From: UBA4312 sp002394635
GTDB lineage: Bacteria; Bacillota_I; Bacilli_A; Erysipelotrichales; Erysipelotrichaceae
Direction: 5' to 3'
Length of the DNA stretch: 64,000 bases
NCBI GenBank assembly: GCA_946539765.1
Contig: CAMNHO010000005.1
Span: 62,001-126,000, forward strand
Shown: piece by piece, positions 34,674 to 43,718 of the stretch
How positions within the stretch are numbered: the stretch's first letter is position 1
Layout: each line of letters opens with the position of its first letter
Notes under the pieces: generated by a model
What the model was told of the DNA's origin: nothing
What the model saw: the letters and a program-made list of their open reading frames with translations, nothing else
Databases searched by the model: none
Program-made: the position numbers and the translations under genes

Positions 34674-35728
34674 AATAGATCCTTGTTAACCTCCTCATTC
34701 GGTATTAAAACCACTTTAATGGCTTCTCCTGATCTTGTTAGTTGAATACCTTCGTTGATCTTGCTCAATGGCAATACATGTGTAATAAACTTGGATGCAT
34801 CAAACTTTTCGCTGAGCGCCAGCTTGAATGCCTGCTCTACCTGGATACTATTGGCCCCAAAATGACCGTAGATCCAGATTCCATAATAATGAACACGATT
34901 GGAATCAATCTGTGCCATCGCTCCTTTGGCTACTCCGCCAAACCAGACAACGATTCCATTCTTTCTGCACATATAGATGGCCTGATTTTGTGCCTGTGTA
35001 CTCGGATTTGCCGAAATTACCTTGTCGGCTCCTTTTCCATCGGTTATCTTCAGTACTTCTTCCACGGCATCTACCTGGGATCCGTTGATGTAGTAATCCG
35101 CTCCGAATCTTTTTGATAGCTCCAGTCTGGTCTCGTTGAGCTCAACCATGATAATGGTTTCAGCCCCGCGCAATCTAGCTAACTGGATATGAAAACAACC
35201 GATCGGTCCGGCCCCGATGATCACGACCGTATCTCCAAATCCGACATGAATATTATCCTGACATGCATAGACAGAAGACAGCGGTTCTGCCAATGTTGCC
35301 GCCTTCAGATCTTTATCCTCCGGAATCTTAAAGACAGAATCACTGGCTAGTTGTTTCCCTGTCACAACATAGTAATCCGCAAATCCTCCCATTCTATCCG
35401 TATATTTACTTCCTTCCTCACACATCTCATGATGACCGGATCGACAATGTTCACAATGCATACAATGGGTAGCAGGATATACATAAATGTTTTCTTTTTT
35501 CTCATAACCTTCGACAGCTTCTCCTACCTCAACAATTTCACCGACAATTTCATGTCCAAAAATATGAGGATATTTCCCTTGTCGAGAATCTGTTGTCAGA
35601 TTTCGTATATCCGATCCACATAATCCAATTGCACGCACGTTGATCAGCAATCCATCCGAAGGACACTTTGGTGTTTCAATATCTTCAATCCGGATATCAT
35701 TGGGTCCATACATCAATGCAGCTTTCAT
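34670..35728 (-). CDS. Zinc-dependent polyol-phosphate dehydrogenase (GatD-like MDR)
   Basis: A 352 aa medium-chain dehydrogenase. The catalytic zinc site is GLCGSDIRN and GHEIVGE; the structural zinc Cys cluster is CMHCEHCRSGHHEMC; the NAD motif is IGAGPIGCFH. Together with a galactitol-type PTS it probably oxidises the incoming polyol phosphate to a ketose phosphate. The ATG at 35728 is used, with AAAGGAG upstream; the longer frame starts with GTG. It overlaps gatB by 4 bases. Confidence 0.88.
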   Translation of the reverse strand: MKAALMYGPNDIRIEDIETPKCPSDGLLINVRAIGLCGSDIRNLTTDSRQGKYPHIFGHEIVGEIVEVGEAVEGYEKKENIYVYPATHCMHCEHCRSGHHEMCEEGSKYTDRMGGFADYYVVTGKQLASDSVFKIPEDKDLKAATLAEPLSSVYACQDNIHVGFGDTVVIIGAGPIGCFHIQLARLRGAETIIMVELNETRLELSKRFGADYYINGSQVDAVEEVLKITDGKGADKVISANPSTQAQNQAIYMCRKNGIVVWFGGVAKGAMAQIDSNRVHYYGIWIYGHFGANSIQVEQAFKLALSEKFDASKFITHVLPLSKINEGIQLTRSGEAIKVVLIPNEEVNKDLL

Positions 35729-35745
35729 CGTTTCTCTTTCTCCTT

Positions 35746-36369
35746 TCACCGCTTCGCAATTTTCAAACTCTCTAACTGTGCATCATTTAAATCAGAAACT
35801 CCCATATGTTTTGCGATTTCATAGATCCTAAGGGCTTCTTCTGTCGCTTCCACAATGGCACAAGCTTGTTCTAAGTCTTTGCCGACACAAACCAGCCCAT
35901 GATTTGCCAAAAGGACGATGCTGTGGCCCTGGATTGCTTTATCCAGCCCTTTCGCAATCCCATAGCCTCCCGGTTCCCCATAAGGGATGCATGGAATATC
36001 ATCATGAAGAATGGAGAACGTTGTGGAACAACGCAGATTGATTCCTTTGTTGCAGTAAGCGTACGCCGTCATATTCGGTGCATGCACATGCAAGACCGCA
36101 TGACAATCCGGTCTGGCTTCCAATGCCACCTTATGAAGAATGTATTCGCTGGAGCGCTTTTTCGTTCCCCCAACTTGTTCATCGCCTTTCATCACCGCAA
36201 CCTGATCTTCTGTCAGAAATGCTTTTCTCGTTCCTGTTGGTGTGATATACATCAACCCTGTTTCACGATCTAATATTGAGAGGTTTCCTTCCAGTGAGTT
36301 TACCAGTCCTTTCTGGTCAAGTATTTTCGAATATTGGACAATTTGTTTTTTTATTTTTTCTTCCCTCAT
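35746..36369 (-). CDS. Class II aldolase/adducin family protein (fuculose-P aldolase-like)
   Basis: A 207 aa zinc aldolase of the FucA/RhaD/AraD group. Zinc His residues: HVHAPN and LANHGLVC; the GNLSILDRETG start matches the GNVSxR motif of the family. It should cleave or epimerise a ketose phosphate. First gene of the PTS operon; 17 bases before the dehydrogenase. This module differs from galactitol operons of enterobacteria, where a GatY-type tagatose aldolase is used. Confidence 0.85.
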   Translation of the reverse strand: MREEKIKKQIVQYSKILDQKGLVNSLEGNLSILDRETGLMYITPTGTRKAFLTEDQVAVMKGDEQVGGTKKRSSEYILHKVALEARPDCHAVLHVHAPNMTAYAYCNKGINLRCSTTFSILHDDIPCIPYGEPGGYGIAKGLDKAIQGHSIVLLANHGLVCVGKDLEQACAIVEATEEALRIYEIAKHMGVSDLNDAQLESLKIAKR

Positions 36370-36659
36370 TTGATGGTTTCCTCCAATGTTTATTCAAGCA
36401 GCCGGCTTCTATTTACAATTTCATTATATAAATCCGTATTTCCAAAAAACAGACACGTCTTCTTCTGTCCAGTGAAAGAAAAAACACTAATTCTTTTTCT
36501 TCACAAACTGGTACAAAAGATTTATTATTTGGTTCTTTATTCACCTTTTTTCTACAAGTATTATTGATTTTTTACTATTTTACTGTTTATTTATCTAATC
36601 AAACTCTTTTTTATCAATTTAAGTATGAATTAATATTATTACAAGGTTAATATTAAAGT
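36370..36659. promoter_or_regulatory. Divergent control region of the polyol PTS operon and its regulator
   Basis: An AT-rich 290-base gap between the aldolase gene (minus) and the PRD regulator (plus). A minus-strand TATAAT lies at about 36424-36429, with no convincing -35, as expected of an activator-dependent promoter. A long poly-T and A-rich stretch (36505-36640) precedes the regulator, whose ribosome binding site (AAGGTTAA) is weak. No inverted repeat or terminator typical of antitermination was recognised. Confidence 0.4.
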
Positions 36660-38756
36660 ATGAATAAAAGAATGATCTATCTTATTAACACCTTGGCCAG
36701 CGGAAATAATCACACATTAAAATCGTTAGCCCTTCAATGCGATGTATCCATTCGAACGATACGAAACGATATCAAATCAATCAACGAATTCTTGTTCTCC
36801 CATGGATATTCTTCCCTTCAGATCGAAAAGGATGGCTATATCCGGGTACACCATGATTTTTCAATGTGTCGCAAATATCTCCAAACCAATGATTTTTATA
36901 AGTACAAATTATCAAAACATGAACGAGTTGCGGTTGCTTCGGCATTATTGGTCGCTCAGAATCAATATGTTACCATTTCTCAATTAGCCGATATTTTATA
37001 TGTCAGTCGAACAACGCTGATCAAAGACCTCCCGGAAATACGAAAGTATTTAAACGAAATGTCTTTAACACTACAGTCTTATCCCAATAAGGGACTGATG
37101 ATCGATGGTTCGGAGCAAGACATCCGCAACGCTTTTTTATCCATGCTTCTTGCATCCACCGATGATGAAGTAGCTTCTTTACAGAACCTGATCCGACAGA
37201 AACTGATCATCCACCATGACTATCTGCCTATTATAGGAAGCATTATTACCGAGGTAGAGAACGAAAACCAAATTGCGTTTACAGACGATTCCTTCAAAAC
37301 ATTACACAACTATCTCGCCTTAATGGTGGAGCGCAACAAACAGAACCATTATGTGGATCATTCGGAGCGTATATTCGCAAAAGAATATCAATATGCACAG
37401 GATCTGTTGCGGTACATCACAAAATATTGCGAAATCATCACAACCGGGGACGAAATAAACCATCTTGCCTATATTATCAAAAATGTTTTTCATTACATAT
37501 CCAAGACCAACAGCGACAAGGATACGGTTGCCATTCAGGTAAGGACACGAAAACTGATCGATGATGTGGCCAAGGAATTGAATATGGAGATTGACAAAGA
37601 TTATCAGCTCTATGAAAACCTTTCCAACCATTTGATCTCGATATACCACCATTCCTTTAAAACGGATCCGAACAATCCGATCTTAAAGGACATCCAGGAA
37701 ACACAGCAGACTGTGATCGAAGCCGTAGAACAACATATAGGCGCTATCGAAAGTTTTTTTGAACGTCCTTTGGATTCCATAGAAGTGACTTATATTGTCA
37801 TTCATTTCTGTGCGGCCATGGAAAGATTCAAAACAAACCGTTCAAAATATGATGCCATCCTGGTTTGTAATGCCGGCATTGGTACTTCCCAGCTGATCCG
37901 GGCAAAGCTGAAAAATTATTATAGTCTGAATATAATCTCTGTTATCAGCTCGCATGAGATCCAAGGTCTGACCCCAAAAAGCGCGGACTTGCTGATATCT
38001 ACGATACCGATCTACGAAGCACCCATTGACTTCATTTGTATTTCGCCAAATTTAAGTGAGGAGGATTATATTCTTTTAGGGAACAAGCTGGCTGAAATGC
38101 ATTCAATGAACCACCTTCCGGTGCATCTCAACGAGAAAGAAATCACAGCTGTTGCCGTAACCGATTTACTACGTCCGATCATATTCAGCATGGTTGCCCC
38201 GAATGCGGATGAAGTCTTTTCGGTAATCAAGCGGGCCATCCGTCGTTATTTTAATCAAACGCAATCCAGTCAGACAGAATTATTATCCCCTTATCTTCAT
38301 CATCTTCTTTCGCCTGGATTCATCCGGTTAGATGTTGAATGTAAAGACTGGAAAGACTGTATTTGGCAATCTTCCCTTCCTTTACTACAAAACAGTTATA
38401 TTGAAAAATCATACATTACGGCCATGATAGAAAACGCAGAAGAGCTTGGACCTTACTTTGTGATGCTGCCAGGTGTCGCAATCCCTCATGCAGGTTTAAA
38501 TGATGGCTGCTTCAAGACAGGGATGAGCATGATCCGTTTAAAAAGTCCTGTTTGCTTCCAAGCCGGTTCATTGGATCCGATCCGATACGTGATTACCTTG
38601 AGTGCTGTGGATCAAAATAAACACTTACGAGCGTTGTTTCATTTACTCGCTCTTCTGAAAGATCCATCCTTTGTAGAAAAGCTGGATCGTGTGCAAACGA
38701 CCGAGGAAGCCAATAAACTGATCGAGACCAGTGAATATCGTCTGAATGATTACTGA
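36660..38756 (+). CDS. PRD-containing transcriptional regulator with EIIB and EIIA domains
   Basis: A 698 aa MtlR/BglG-type regulator. An N-terminal helix-turn-helix (about 15-60: SLALQCDVSIRTIRNDI) and a second HTH/Mga-like region (about 90-150) come first, then PRD1/PRD2 (about 190-390), a galactitol-like EIIB domain with Cys403 in VCNAGIGTS, and a C-terminal EIIA domain with His610 in VAIPHAGL. Phosphorylation at PRD histidines, Cys403 and His610 tunes activity in response to sugar flux. It diverges from the PTS operon and very likely activates it. Confidence 0.92.
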   Translation: MNKRMIYLINTLASGNNHTLKSLALQCDVSIRTIRNDIKSINEFLFSHGYSSLQIEKDGYIRVHHDFSMCRKYLQTNDFYKYKLSKHERVAVASALLVAQNQYVTISQLADILYVSRTTLIKDLPEIRKYLNEMSLTLQSYPNKGLMIDGSEQDIRNAFLSMLLASTDDEVASLQNLIRQKLIIHHDYLPIIGSIITEVENENQIAFTDDSFKTLHNYLALMVERNKQNHYVDHSERIFAKEYQYAQDLLRYITKYCEIITTGDEINHLAYIIKNVFHYISKTNSDKDTVAIQVRTRKLIDDVAKELNMEIDKDYQLYENLSNHLISIYHHSFKTDPNNPILKDIQETQQTVIEAVEQHIGAIESFFERPLDSIEVTYIVIHFCAAMERFKTNRSKYDAILVCNAGIGTSQLIRAKLKNYYSLNIISVISSHEIQGLTPKSADLLISTIPIYEAPIDFICISPNLSEEDYILLGNKLAEMHSMNHLPVHLNEKEITAVAVTDLLRPIIFSMVAPNADEVFSVIKRAIRRYFNQTQSSQTELLSPYLHHLLSPGFIRLDVECKDWKDCIWQSSLPLLQNSYIEKSYITAMIENAEELGPYFVMLPGVAIPHAGLNDGCFKTGMSMIRLKSPVCFQAGSLDPIRYVITLSAVDQNKHLRALFHLLALLKDPSFVEKLDRVQTTEEANKLIETSEYRLNDY

Positions 38757-38850
38757 TCCGGCATTCACGTTTCCTTCCACCTCTTTTAAAAAAGGGTGGA
38801 TTTTCTTTTTGTGCTCTTTCATAATAAAGTGGGAAAAGAAAGGAGACGCT

Positions 38851-39489
38851 ATGAAACTACAAGCTGCATTAGATACATTGACATTGGAACAATGTACTGA
38901 TTTATTAAATAAGACCAAAGGCTCTGTCCAGGTAGCCGAAGTCGGTACACCTTTTATCATCGAACAAGGAATGGTGCCGGTAAGAGCCTTAAAATCGCAA
39001 TTCCCTGACATTGAAATTTTAGCTGATGCCAAGATCATGGATGCCGGTTTATTTGAAGCGGATAAATGCTTTGATGCCGGTGCCGATATTGTCACCGTGT
39101 TGGGGGTCGCCTATGATGAAACCATCGAAGGTGTCGTACAATCGGCCAAAAACCATGGAAAACGTGTCATGGTGGATATGATCGGAGTCAAAGATCTGGA
39201 ACAAAGAGCTCGGGAAATCGATGCCATGGGCGTGGATTATATTTGTGTGCATACCGCCTTTGACATCCAGCAGGAGGGAAATGATCCCCTGGAAGATCTG
39301 AAGACGGTCAACAAAGTCATCAAGAATGCCAAAAGTGCCGTGGCCGGTGGTGTGAAGCTATCGACCATTGATGCCATCGTTGCCGAAGGAGCTGAAATCA
39401 TCGTTGTCGGCGGTGCCATCTGTACGGCAAAAGACCCGGCAGAGGCAGCCAAAGCCTTCCAGGCACACATTGGAGGTTTTCATGAATAA
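38851..39489 (+). CDS. hxlA: 3-Hexulose-6-phosphate synthase
   Basis: A 212 aa orotidine-5'-phosphate decarboxylase-family barrel. Conserved DAKIMDAG (DxKxxD metal/acid motif) and GGVKLSTI, then VVGGAICTAKDP near the end. It joins formaldehyde and ribulose-5-P into 3-hexulose-6-P, or runs backwards to make pentose phosphate. The start at 38851 follows AAAGGAG; an upstream in-frame ATG is in the previous gene's tail. It overlaps hxlB by 8 bases. A terminator-like hairpin (CCACC...GGTGG) lies upstream. Confidence 0.93.
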   Translation: MKLQAALDTLTLEQCTDLLNKTKGSVQVAEVGTPFIIEQGMVPVRALKSQFPDIEILADAKIMDAGLFEADKCFDAGADIVTVLGVAYDETIEGVVQSAKNHGKRVMVDMIGVKDLEQRAREIDAMGVDYICVHTAFDIQQEGNDPLEDLKTVNKVIKNAKSAVAGGVKLSTIDAIVAEGAEIIVVGGAICTAKDPAEAAKAFQAHIGGFHE

Positions 39490-40042
39490 TAGAGAATATG
39501 GAAAAATCATCGTACAGGAGTTAAATCAAACCCTGCAGGCTATCAACCCGGACGATGCCGAAGCGTTTGCCGATTGTGTGGATCAAGCCAAAGAAGTTTT
39601 CTGTGCCGGTGCCGGACGAAGCGGTTTTCAGGTAAGAGGCTTTGCGATGCGCCTGATGCATATGGGAATTGCCAGTTATGTCGTTGGAGAAACTTGTACA
39701 CCGAATATCACCAAGGATGGTGTATTGGTCATCTGCAGCGGATCCGGTGAGACAAAAAGCCTGGTTAACCACGCCACAAAGGCCAGAGAGGTAGGTGCCA
39801 AGGTTGCTTTGATTACCATCAATACAGAATCCTCGATTGCCAAAATGGCGGATGTAGTCGTGGAAATACCAGCAGTCAGTCCAAAGAGCGCTGTACAAGG
39901 AGCCATCACATCCATTCAGCCTATGGGTTCCCTGTTTGAACAAAGTGAAGGATTATTTATGGATACTGTCATCATGATGCTGATGGAACGAAGAGGCATG
40001 GATTCCGATACCATGTTCGGACGACATGCGAATATGGAGTGA
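39482..40042 (+). CDS. hxlB: 6-Phospho-3-hexuloisomerase
   Basis: A 186 aa SIS-domain isomerase that turns 3-hexulose-6-P into fructose-6-P. Motifs: CAGAGRSGFQVRGFAMRLMHMG, then CSGSGETKSLVNHA and a conserved Glu in SLFEQSEGLFMD. Translationally coupled to hxlA by an 8-base overlap, as usual for this pair. Confidence 0.93.
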   Translation: MNNREYGKIIVQELNQTLQAINPDDAEAFADCVDQAKEVFCAGAGRSGFQVRGFAMRLMHMGIASYVVGETCTPNITKDGVLVICSGSGETKSLVNHATKAREVGAKVALITINTESSIAKMADVVVEIPAVSPKSAVQGAITSIQPMGSLFEQSEGLFMDTVIMMLMERRGMDSDTMFGRHANME

Positions 40043-40044
40043 CC

Positions 40045-40680
40045 ATGAAAACCACTTTCTATATCGTTCGTCATGGAACGACACCATGGAATGCTCAAAA
40101 GCGATGGCAAGGACAAACGGATTCTCCGTTAAGTGAATTCGGATTGAAACAAGGAGCACTATTGACCGGATACTTTCAAGATATTCCGGTGGATGTAGGT
40201 GTATCCTCTCCTTTACAGAGAGCCAGACAGACCTTGAAATTTGCGTTGGAAGGAAAAGAAAACGTAGAAATCCGGATCGAGGAAGGGGTTCTGGAAATGA
40301 ATCAGGGAGAAGCAGAAGGAAAGACGTATGAAGAAATCTATGCGCTTTATCCTGAATATGCACTGAACGATGCTCATGAACCATCCAAGGCGATTGCTCC
40401 AGGTGGGGAAGATGCTCAGAACGTGTATCGCCGGATGCGGGATACGTTTCTAAAGCTAGCCAAACTATATCCCGGTAAAACAATTGTGGTGGTTTCTCAT
40501 GCCTTCGCAATCGGAACCTTTTTAAATTTTGCCAAGGGAAACCCATCCGACAAAATGGTACGCATGATTCCGGCAAACGTCTCTGTATCCAAATGTACGA
40601 TTGATGAAAATGGTCAGCCACATCTAGAATACTGGGATGATACATCCCACATTCCGGAAGAACTGGTTTTTAATTATTGA
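40045..40680 (+). CDS. Histidine phosphatase family protein
   Basis: A 211 aa member of the phosphoglycerate mutase-like branch: the phosphohistidine motif VRHGTTPWN, the second basic site SSPLQRARQT, and VVSHAFAIG near the end. It likely removes phosphate from a small sugar phosphate. It starts 2 bases after hxlB and ends the unit hxlA-hxlB-phosphatase. ATG at 40045 has GGAG 6 bases upstream. Confidence 0.85.
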   Translation: MKTTFYIVRHGTTPWNAQKRWQGQTDSPLSEFGLKQGALLTGYFQDIPVDVGVSSPLQRARQTLKFALEGKENVEIRIEEGVLEMNQGEAEGKTYEEIYALYPEYALNDAHEPSKAIAPGGEDAQNVYRRMRDTFLKLAKLYPGKTIVVVSHAFAIGTFLNFAKGNPSDKMVRMIPANVSVSKCTIDENGQPHLEYWDDTSHIPEELVFNY

Positions 40681-41255
40681 CAGTCTTCGGACTGTTTTTT
40701 TTGTACCAGGACATTGATCCAGTTTTGTTGGTTCCCATGGCTTTCAAATACATCCAGGATCTTAAATGCCGCAAATAAAATATGCATATCCTGCTTTTCA
40801 TAATCATTGAAAAACCGCTGGCCTTCTATTCGTTCTGTTTGCCCTATTTTAAAGGAAGCATACAGGATCCCGTTATCTTTTAACGCCCGATACAGCCTTG
40901 CGATCACATCGTTCATCTGTTCTTTAGGAACATGCAACAAGGAAGCACAAGCCCAGATTCCATCAAATCTTTGCTCTATATCCAGGTCCTGAAAACGAAC
41001 ACATTGCACCGGCAGCCCTGTGTATGCGCGCGCAAGCCGGACCATCTGCTTTGAAGCATCAAAAGCTTCCACGCTAAACCCGTTATCCAAAAAGTATTTG
41101 GCGTCTCTTCCAGAACCGCAGCCTGCATCCAAGATCCGTCCCCCTGACAAGACCTGGTCCATAAATGTCTCACGGATTTCATCCATATCCAACGTGACCG
41201 TTTGTTCAAAGTATGTTTTCGCGTTTTTATTGTAATAATCAATGGTTTGATTCAT
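40674..41255 (-). CDS. Class I SAM-dependent methyltransferase
   Basis: A 193 aa Rossmann methyltransferase: motif I ILDAGCGSGRD, acidic motif II VEAFDAS, and the motif IV-like WACASLLHVP. It belongs with the UbiE/Tam type that acts on small molecules. There is no NPPY/DPPY motif, so it is not a DNA base methyltransferase. It overlaps the HNH protein gene by 17 bases, and its start has a weak AGGGTG site. Confidence 0.8.
   Translation of the reverse strand: MNQTIDYYNKNAKTYFEQTVTLDMDEIRETFMDQVLSGGRILDAGCGSGRDAKYFLDNGFSVEAFDASKQMVRLARAYTGLPVQCVRFQDLDIEQRFDGIWACASLLHVPKEQMNDVIARLYRALKDNGILYASFKIGQTERIEGQRFFNDYEKQDMHILFAAFKILDVFESHGNQQNWINVLVQKKQSEDCQ
40679..40702 (+). terminator. Terminator of the hxlAB-phosphatase unit
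   Basis: ACAGTC-TTCG-GACTGT stem with an UUCG tetraloop and eight T, starting at the last base of the phosphatase stop codon. It also covers the 3' end of the convergent methyltransferase. Confidence 0.95.
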
Positions 41256-42339
41256 AATTCCACACCCTAAAACCTGCCTGCATGGCGGCATGATAGACCG
41301 GATAGATCACATCATTCATCCGAAGCACAAATGTATGGGGATCCAATCCCGGCTGATATAATTTTTCTTTAATGTCCAGGTTGTTGATATGTTCTCTGGC
41401 TAAGCGTTCAAATTCCTGATGGAGCGTATCATATTGCCACATCAGTGAATAGGAACGATACTGCAAGTCGCAAAACCGGGGAAAATAGGTATTCCATTCC
41501 GGCAGCTGGTTTCCTTTGGCACTGTTGATGGAACGTGTCGTTGGATGCAGATTCCAGAATTCATCATGTGCCACATAAGACCAAGGCACAAAATGGTCAA
41601 TGGAAATCGAAGAATCCAGTGGTTGATGATCATAGATTTCCACAACCGGATCCAAGGTCATAACGTGTTTCCAGTATTTCTGTACTTTTCCTAACGAGCG
41701 GCTGATCGGTGGTCTCAGCTTATAAATGATGCCCGGTGTAGACGGATTTCTTCGTTGTAGATACGTCACCATATTATATTCGATCCAGCTCTCCAAAATA
41801 ATCGGATGCTTCATAAAGTATTGTGCCCATTCTTCCGCCACAACAATTCTTGTGTTCAATCCATCATACATTTCAAAGGTGTAGATCAATCCCTTTGAAC
41901 CGTTGATCCGTGCAATCAGCTCCGGTTTTTTGAGATTCCATTTCATGTCCACAAAGAAAGGGGCCTGCAGACGATAAGGGACATTTAAAGAAAGAGTTCG
42001 TTTAAAGCTTCGAAGCTTTGGATCCGTCGACTCTTTCAGCATCTGCAAGATCGTTTCCTTTTTCTCGCTGGCAATCAAAGGACAATATCCGGACAAATAA
42101 TTGACCGTTTCCTCCAGTTTATCAAACGGTCCTAGATTCAAGTGGTATTCACTGACCATATACCATGCATCCGCAATCATCTCATCAATGATTTCTTCAA
42201 AAGACAAGCTTCTTTTCCCCTGCAGGACCTGATGAAACAAGGACTGGAACCAGAACAGCTTATAGCTTTCTGCTTTATTGTCAAAAATATGAGAAAAGGA
42301 TCGTATATTCAACGCAGTATGTTCAGGAAGTTGATTCAT
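41239..42339 (-). CDS. HNH endonuclease domain protein
   Basis: A 366 aa protein with a C-terminal-half HNH nuclease motif at about 246-280: Asp248-His249 (IDHFVPWS), Asn263 (FWNLHPT), Asn272 and Lys275 (SINSAKG). The N-terminal 235 residues show no known domain. HNH domains of this DHFxPWS type cut DNA and occur in stand-alone proteins of unclear use, sometimes in defence islands. It is coupled to a small-molecule-type methyltransferase. No second nuclease, ATPase or DNA methyltransferase is adjacent, so a defence role is only a possibility. Confidence 0.75.
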   Translation of the reverse strand: MNQLPEHTALNIRSFSHIFDNKAESYKLFWFQSLFHQVLQGKRSLSFEEIIDEMIADAWYMVSEYHLNLGPFDKLEETVNYLSGYCPLIASEKKETILQMLKESTDPKLRSFKRTLSLNVPYRLQAPFFVDMKWNLKKPELIARINGSKGLIYTFEMYDGLNTRIVVAEEWAQYFMKHPIILESWIEYNMVTYLQRRNPSTPGIIYKLRPPISRSLGKVQKYWKHVMTLDPVVEIYDHQPLDSSISIDHFVPWSYVAHDEFWNLHPTTRSINSAKGNQLPEWNTYFPRFCDLQYRSYSLMWQYDTLHQEFERLAREHINNLDIKEKLYQPGLDPHTFVLRMNDVIYPVYHAAMQAGFRVWNYESNH

Positions 42340-42373
42340 ATTCTTATTCTATCATTAATAAAGTCAATGTCGT

Positions 42374-42414
42374 AAAGAAAAGAAGTCTGACCCTATTATT
42401 TGGTCTGACTTCTT
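42374..42414 (-). terminator. Terminator of the rpiB-type isomerase gene (42435)
   Basis: The minus strand folds as AAGAAGTCAGACC / GGGTCAGACTTCTT with an AT-rich loop, followed by TTCTTT. It ends the isomerase transcript. Confidence 0.85.
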
Positions 42415-42434
42415 GATGAATCCCATTCTTATAT

Positions 42435-42869
42435 TTATTCGTTTTCGTAATCGACGATTCTCTGTACCTTATCCTTGGAACGGCCGTTCGGATCAAAGGT
42501 GCAGGATAGATATTCCTTTACCATGCATTCCGCCAGCTTTGTGCCAATGACCTGACTTCCCATTGTGATGATGTTGGCATTGTTGGATAAGCAGGCTCTC
42601 TGTGCCTGGTATACATCATGAATACAAGCGGCATAGGCACCCTTTACTTTGTTGGCAGCAATGGACACCCCGATGCCTGTACCACATACGATAATACCAC
42701 GATCAAATTTCTTAGCAGCCACAGCTTCAGCTACCTTGATTGCGGTATTGGCATAAATAGGATCCTCTGATCCATAATCTTCTACTTCATGACCCAGTTC
42801 CTTTACATAAGCCATTAAATGTTCTTTAAATTCCTGTGCGTTTGGATCACATCCGAATACGATTTTCAT
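42435..42869 (-). CDS. RpiB/LacA/LacB family sugar-phosphate isomerase
   Basis: A 144 aa isomerase. The N-terminal GCDPNAQE replaces the common GxDH start, but the active-site Cys (VCGTGIGVSIAANK), and the NNANIITMGSQVIG tail are kept. This branch acts on ribose-5-P, galactose-6-P or tetrulose phosphates; the GCDPN variant hints at a non-ribose substrate. Single gene with AGGAGG and a terminator. Confidence 0.85.
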   Translation of the reverse strand: MKIVFGCDPNAQEFKEHLMAYVKELGHEVEDYGSEDPIYANTAIKVAEAVAAKKFDRGIIVCGTGIGVSIAANKVKGAYAACIHDVYQAQRACLSNNANIITMGSQVIGTKLAECMVKEYLSCTFDPNGRSKDKVQRIVDYENE

Positions 42870-43023
42870 CCTTAGTTCCTCCTATGTTATCCTTCCCCTG
42901 CATCATATATTTTGTAAAAATAATTGTCAATTATTTCTAAAAATATGTCATGAATTAGAGGTTATACTTTGTCTTATGTAAAGTTATTGAGCATATACGC
43001 AAAATCTATGCTTCCTTGGATCG

Positions 43024-43247
43024 TCAGAATACATTCAGTTCGTCAACAACTTCTTTGCATGTTTTGATGGATGTGATACCATTGATTGCCTGCGAGCTGT
43101 TGATGATGCCTTCATTCTCAATACCTAAACGCATGCCTTTCAAAAATCCACCACGAGCCATGTAGTGTTTGTTTAAAGTGACAGCGTCAGCCCCTTCGTT
43201 CATCATCTTTTCAAGCTCCAAGCCCACAGCGTTTTTGACAAAATCCG
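43024..43247 (-). pseudogene. C-terminal remnant of a protein, possibly nitronate monooxygenase/FabK-like
   Basis: An open frame without a plausible start (the first in-frame codon available is GTG at 43227 with no ribosome binding site; the reading frame continues to a stop near 43265). Its translated ending (LNKHYMARGGFLKGMRLGIENEGIINSSQ...TCKEVVDELNVF) resembles the C-terminus of FMN nitronate monooxygenase or enoyl reductase II proteins. It abuts a headless TetR gene on the other strand. Family match is from memory only. Confidence 0.4.
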
Positions 43248-43701
43248 TACATCCGATATCTGTTCCTTAGCACATATCCAGAGAACAACCTTTTATTATC
43301 ACTTTAAAGATAAATATGATTTAGTTGCCTGGGTCTTTTTTCATTCTTTTCAAGATGTCGATATCCTCAACGTAGACTCAGCTGCACAACATATGGAGCA
43401 GATGAAAAAGGATCTATTATTCTACAAGCGTGCCTATGAAGATTTTTCACAAAACTCCTTCCTGGAATACCTTGTCGAATATTTTATTGTGGCTTATACA
43501 GCGGTCGCAAAAGAAAAACTGGGTGTCGATTCTCTCGAACCCCAGCTATCCTTCAGTATTCGTCTTTATTGTTATGGAGCTATTTATACCGCAAAAGAAT
43601 GGGTTTTACACGATAATAAAACCTCCGCCAAAGACAGGATAAAAATGATGTTTGCTTCTATGCCTGCATCCCTTCAAAAAATCTATTTTCACCAATCCTG
43701 A
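43231..43701 (+). pseudogene. 5'-truncated TetR/DhaS-like transcriptional regulator
   Basis: In-frame translation from 43231 gives a TetR HTH end and start of the sensor domain: FDKIRTSDICSLAHIQRTTFYYHFKD, then YDLVAWVFF and an acidic helical C-terminus to the stop at 43699-43701. The first about 15 residues and any start codon are missing: upstream in frame is a TAA at about 43174, and the first internal ATG (43393) lies past the HTH. It was probably divergent from the neighbouring remnant before a deletion removed both 5' ends. Confidence 0.65.
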
Positions 43702-43718
43702 CCGTCTTTCTGATTAAT

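Noticed and set aside
40674..42339. Reading the HNH and methyltransferase pair as a restriction-modification system
   Set aside because: The methyltransferase has motifs of a small-molecule enzyme and lacks NPPY/DPPY, and no target-recognition domain is visible. The pair is kept as an observation only.
43393..43701. Complete small gene from the ATG at 43393
   Set aside because: In-frame sequence upstream continues the TetR HTH, so the ATG is an internal Met of a truncated gene.
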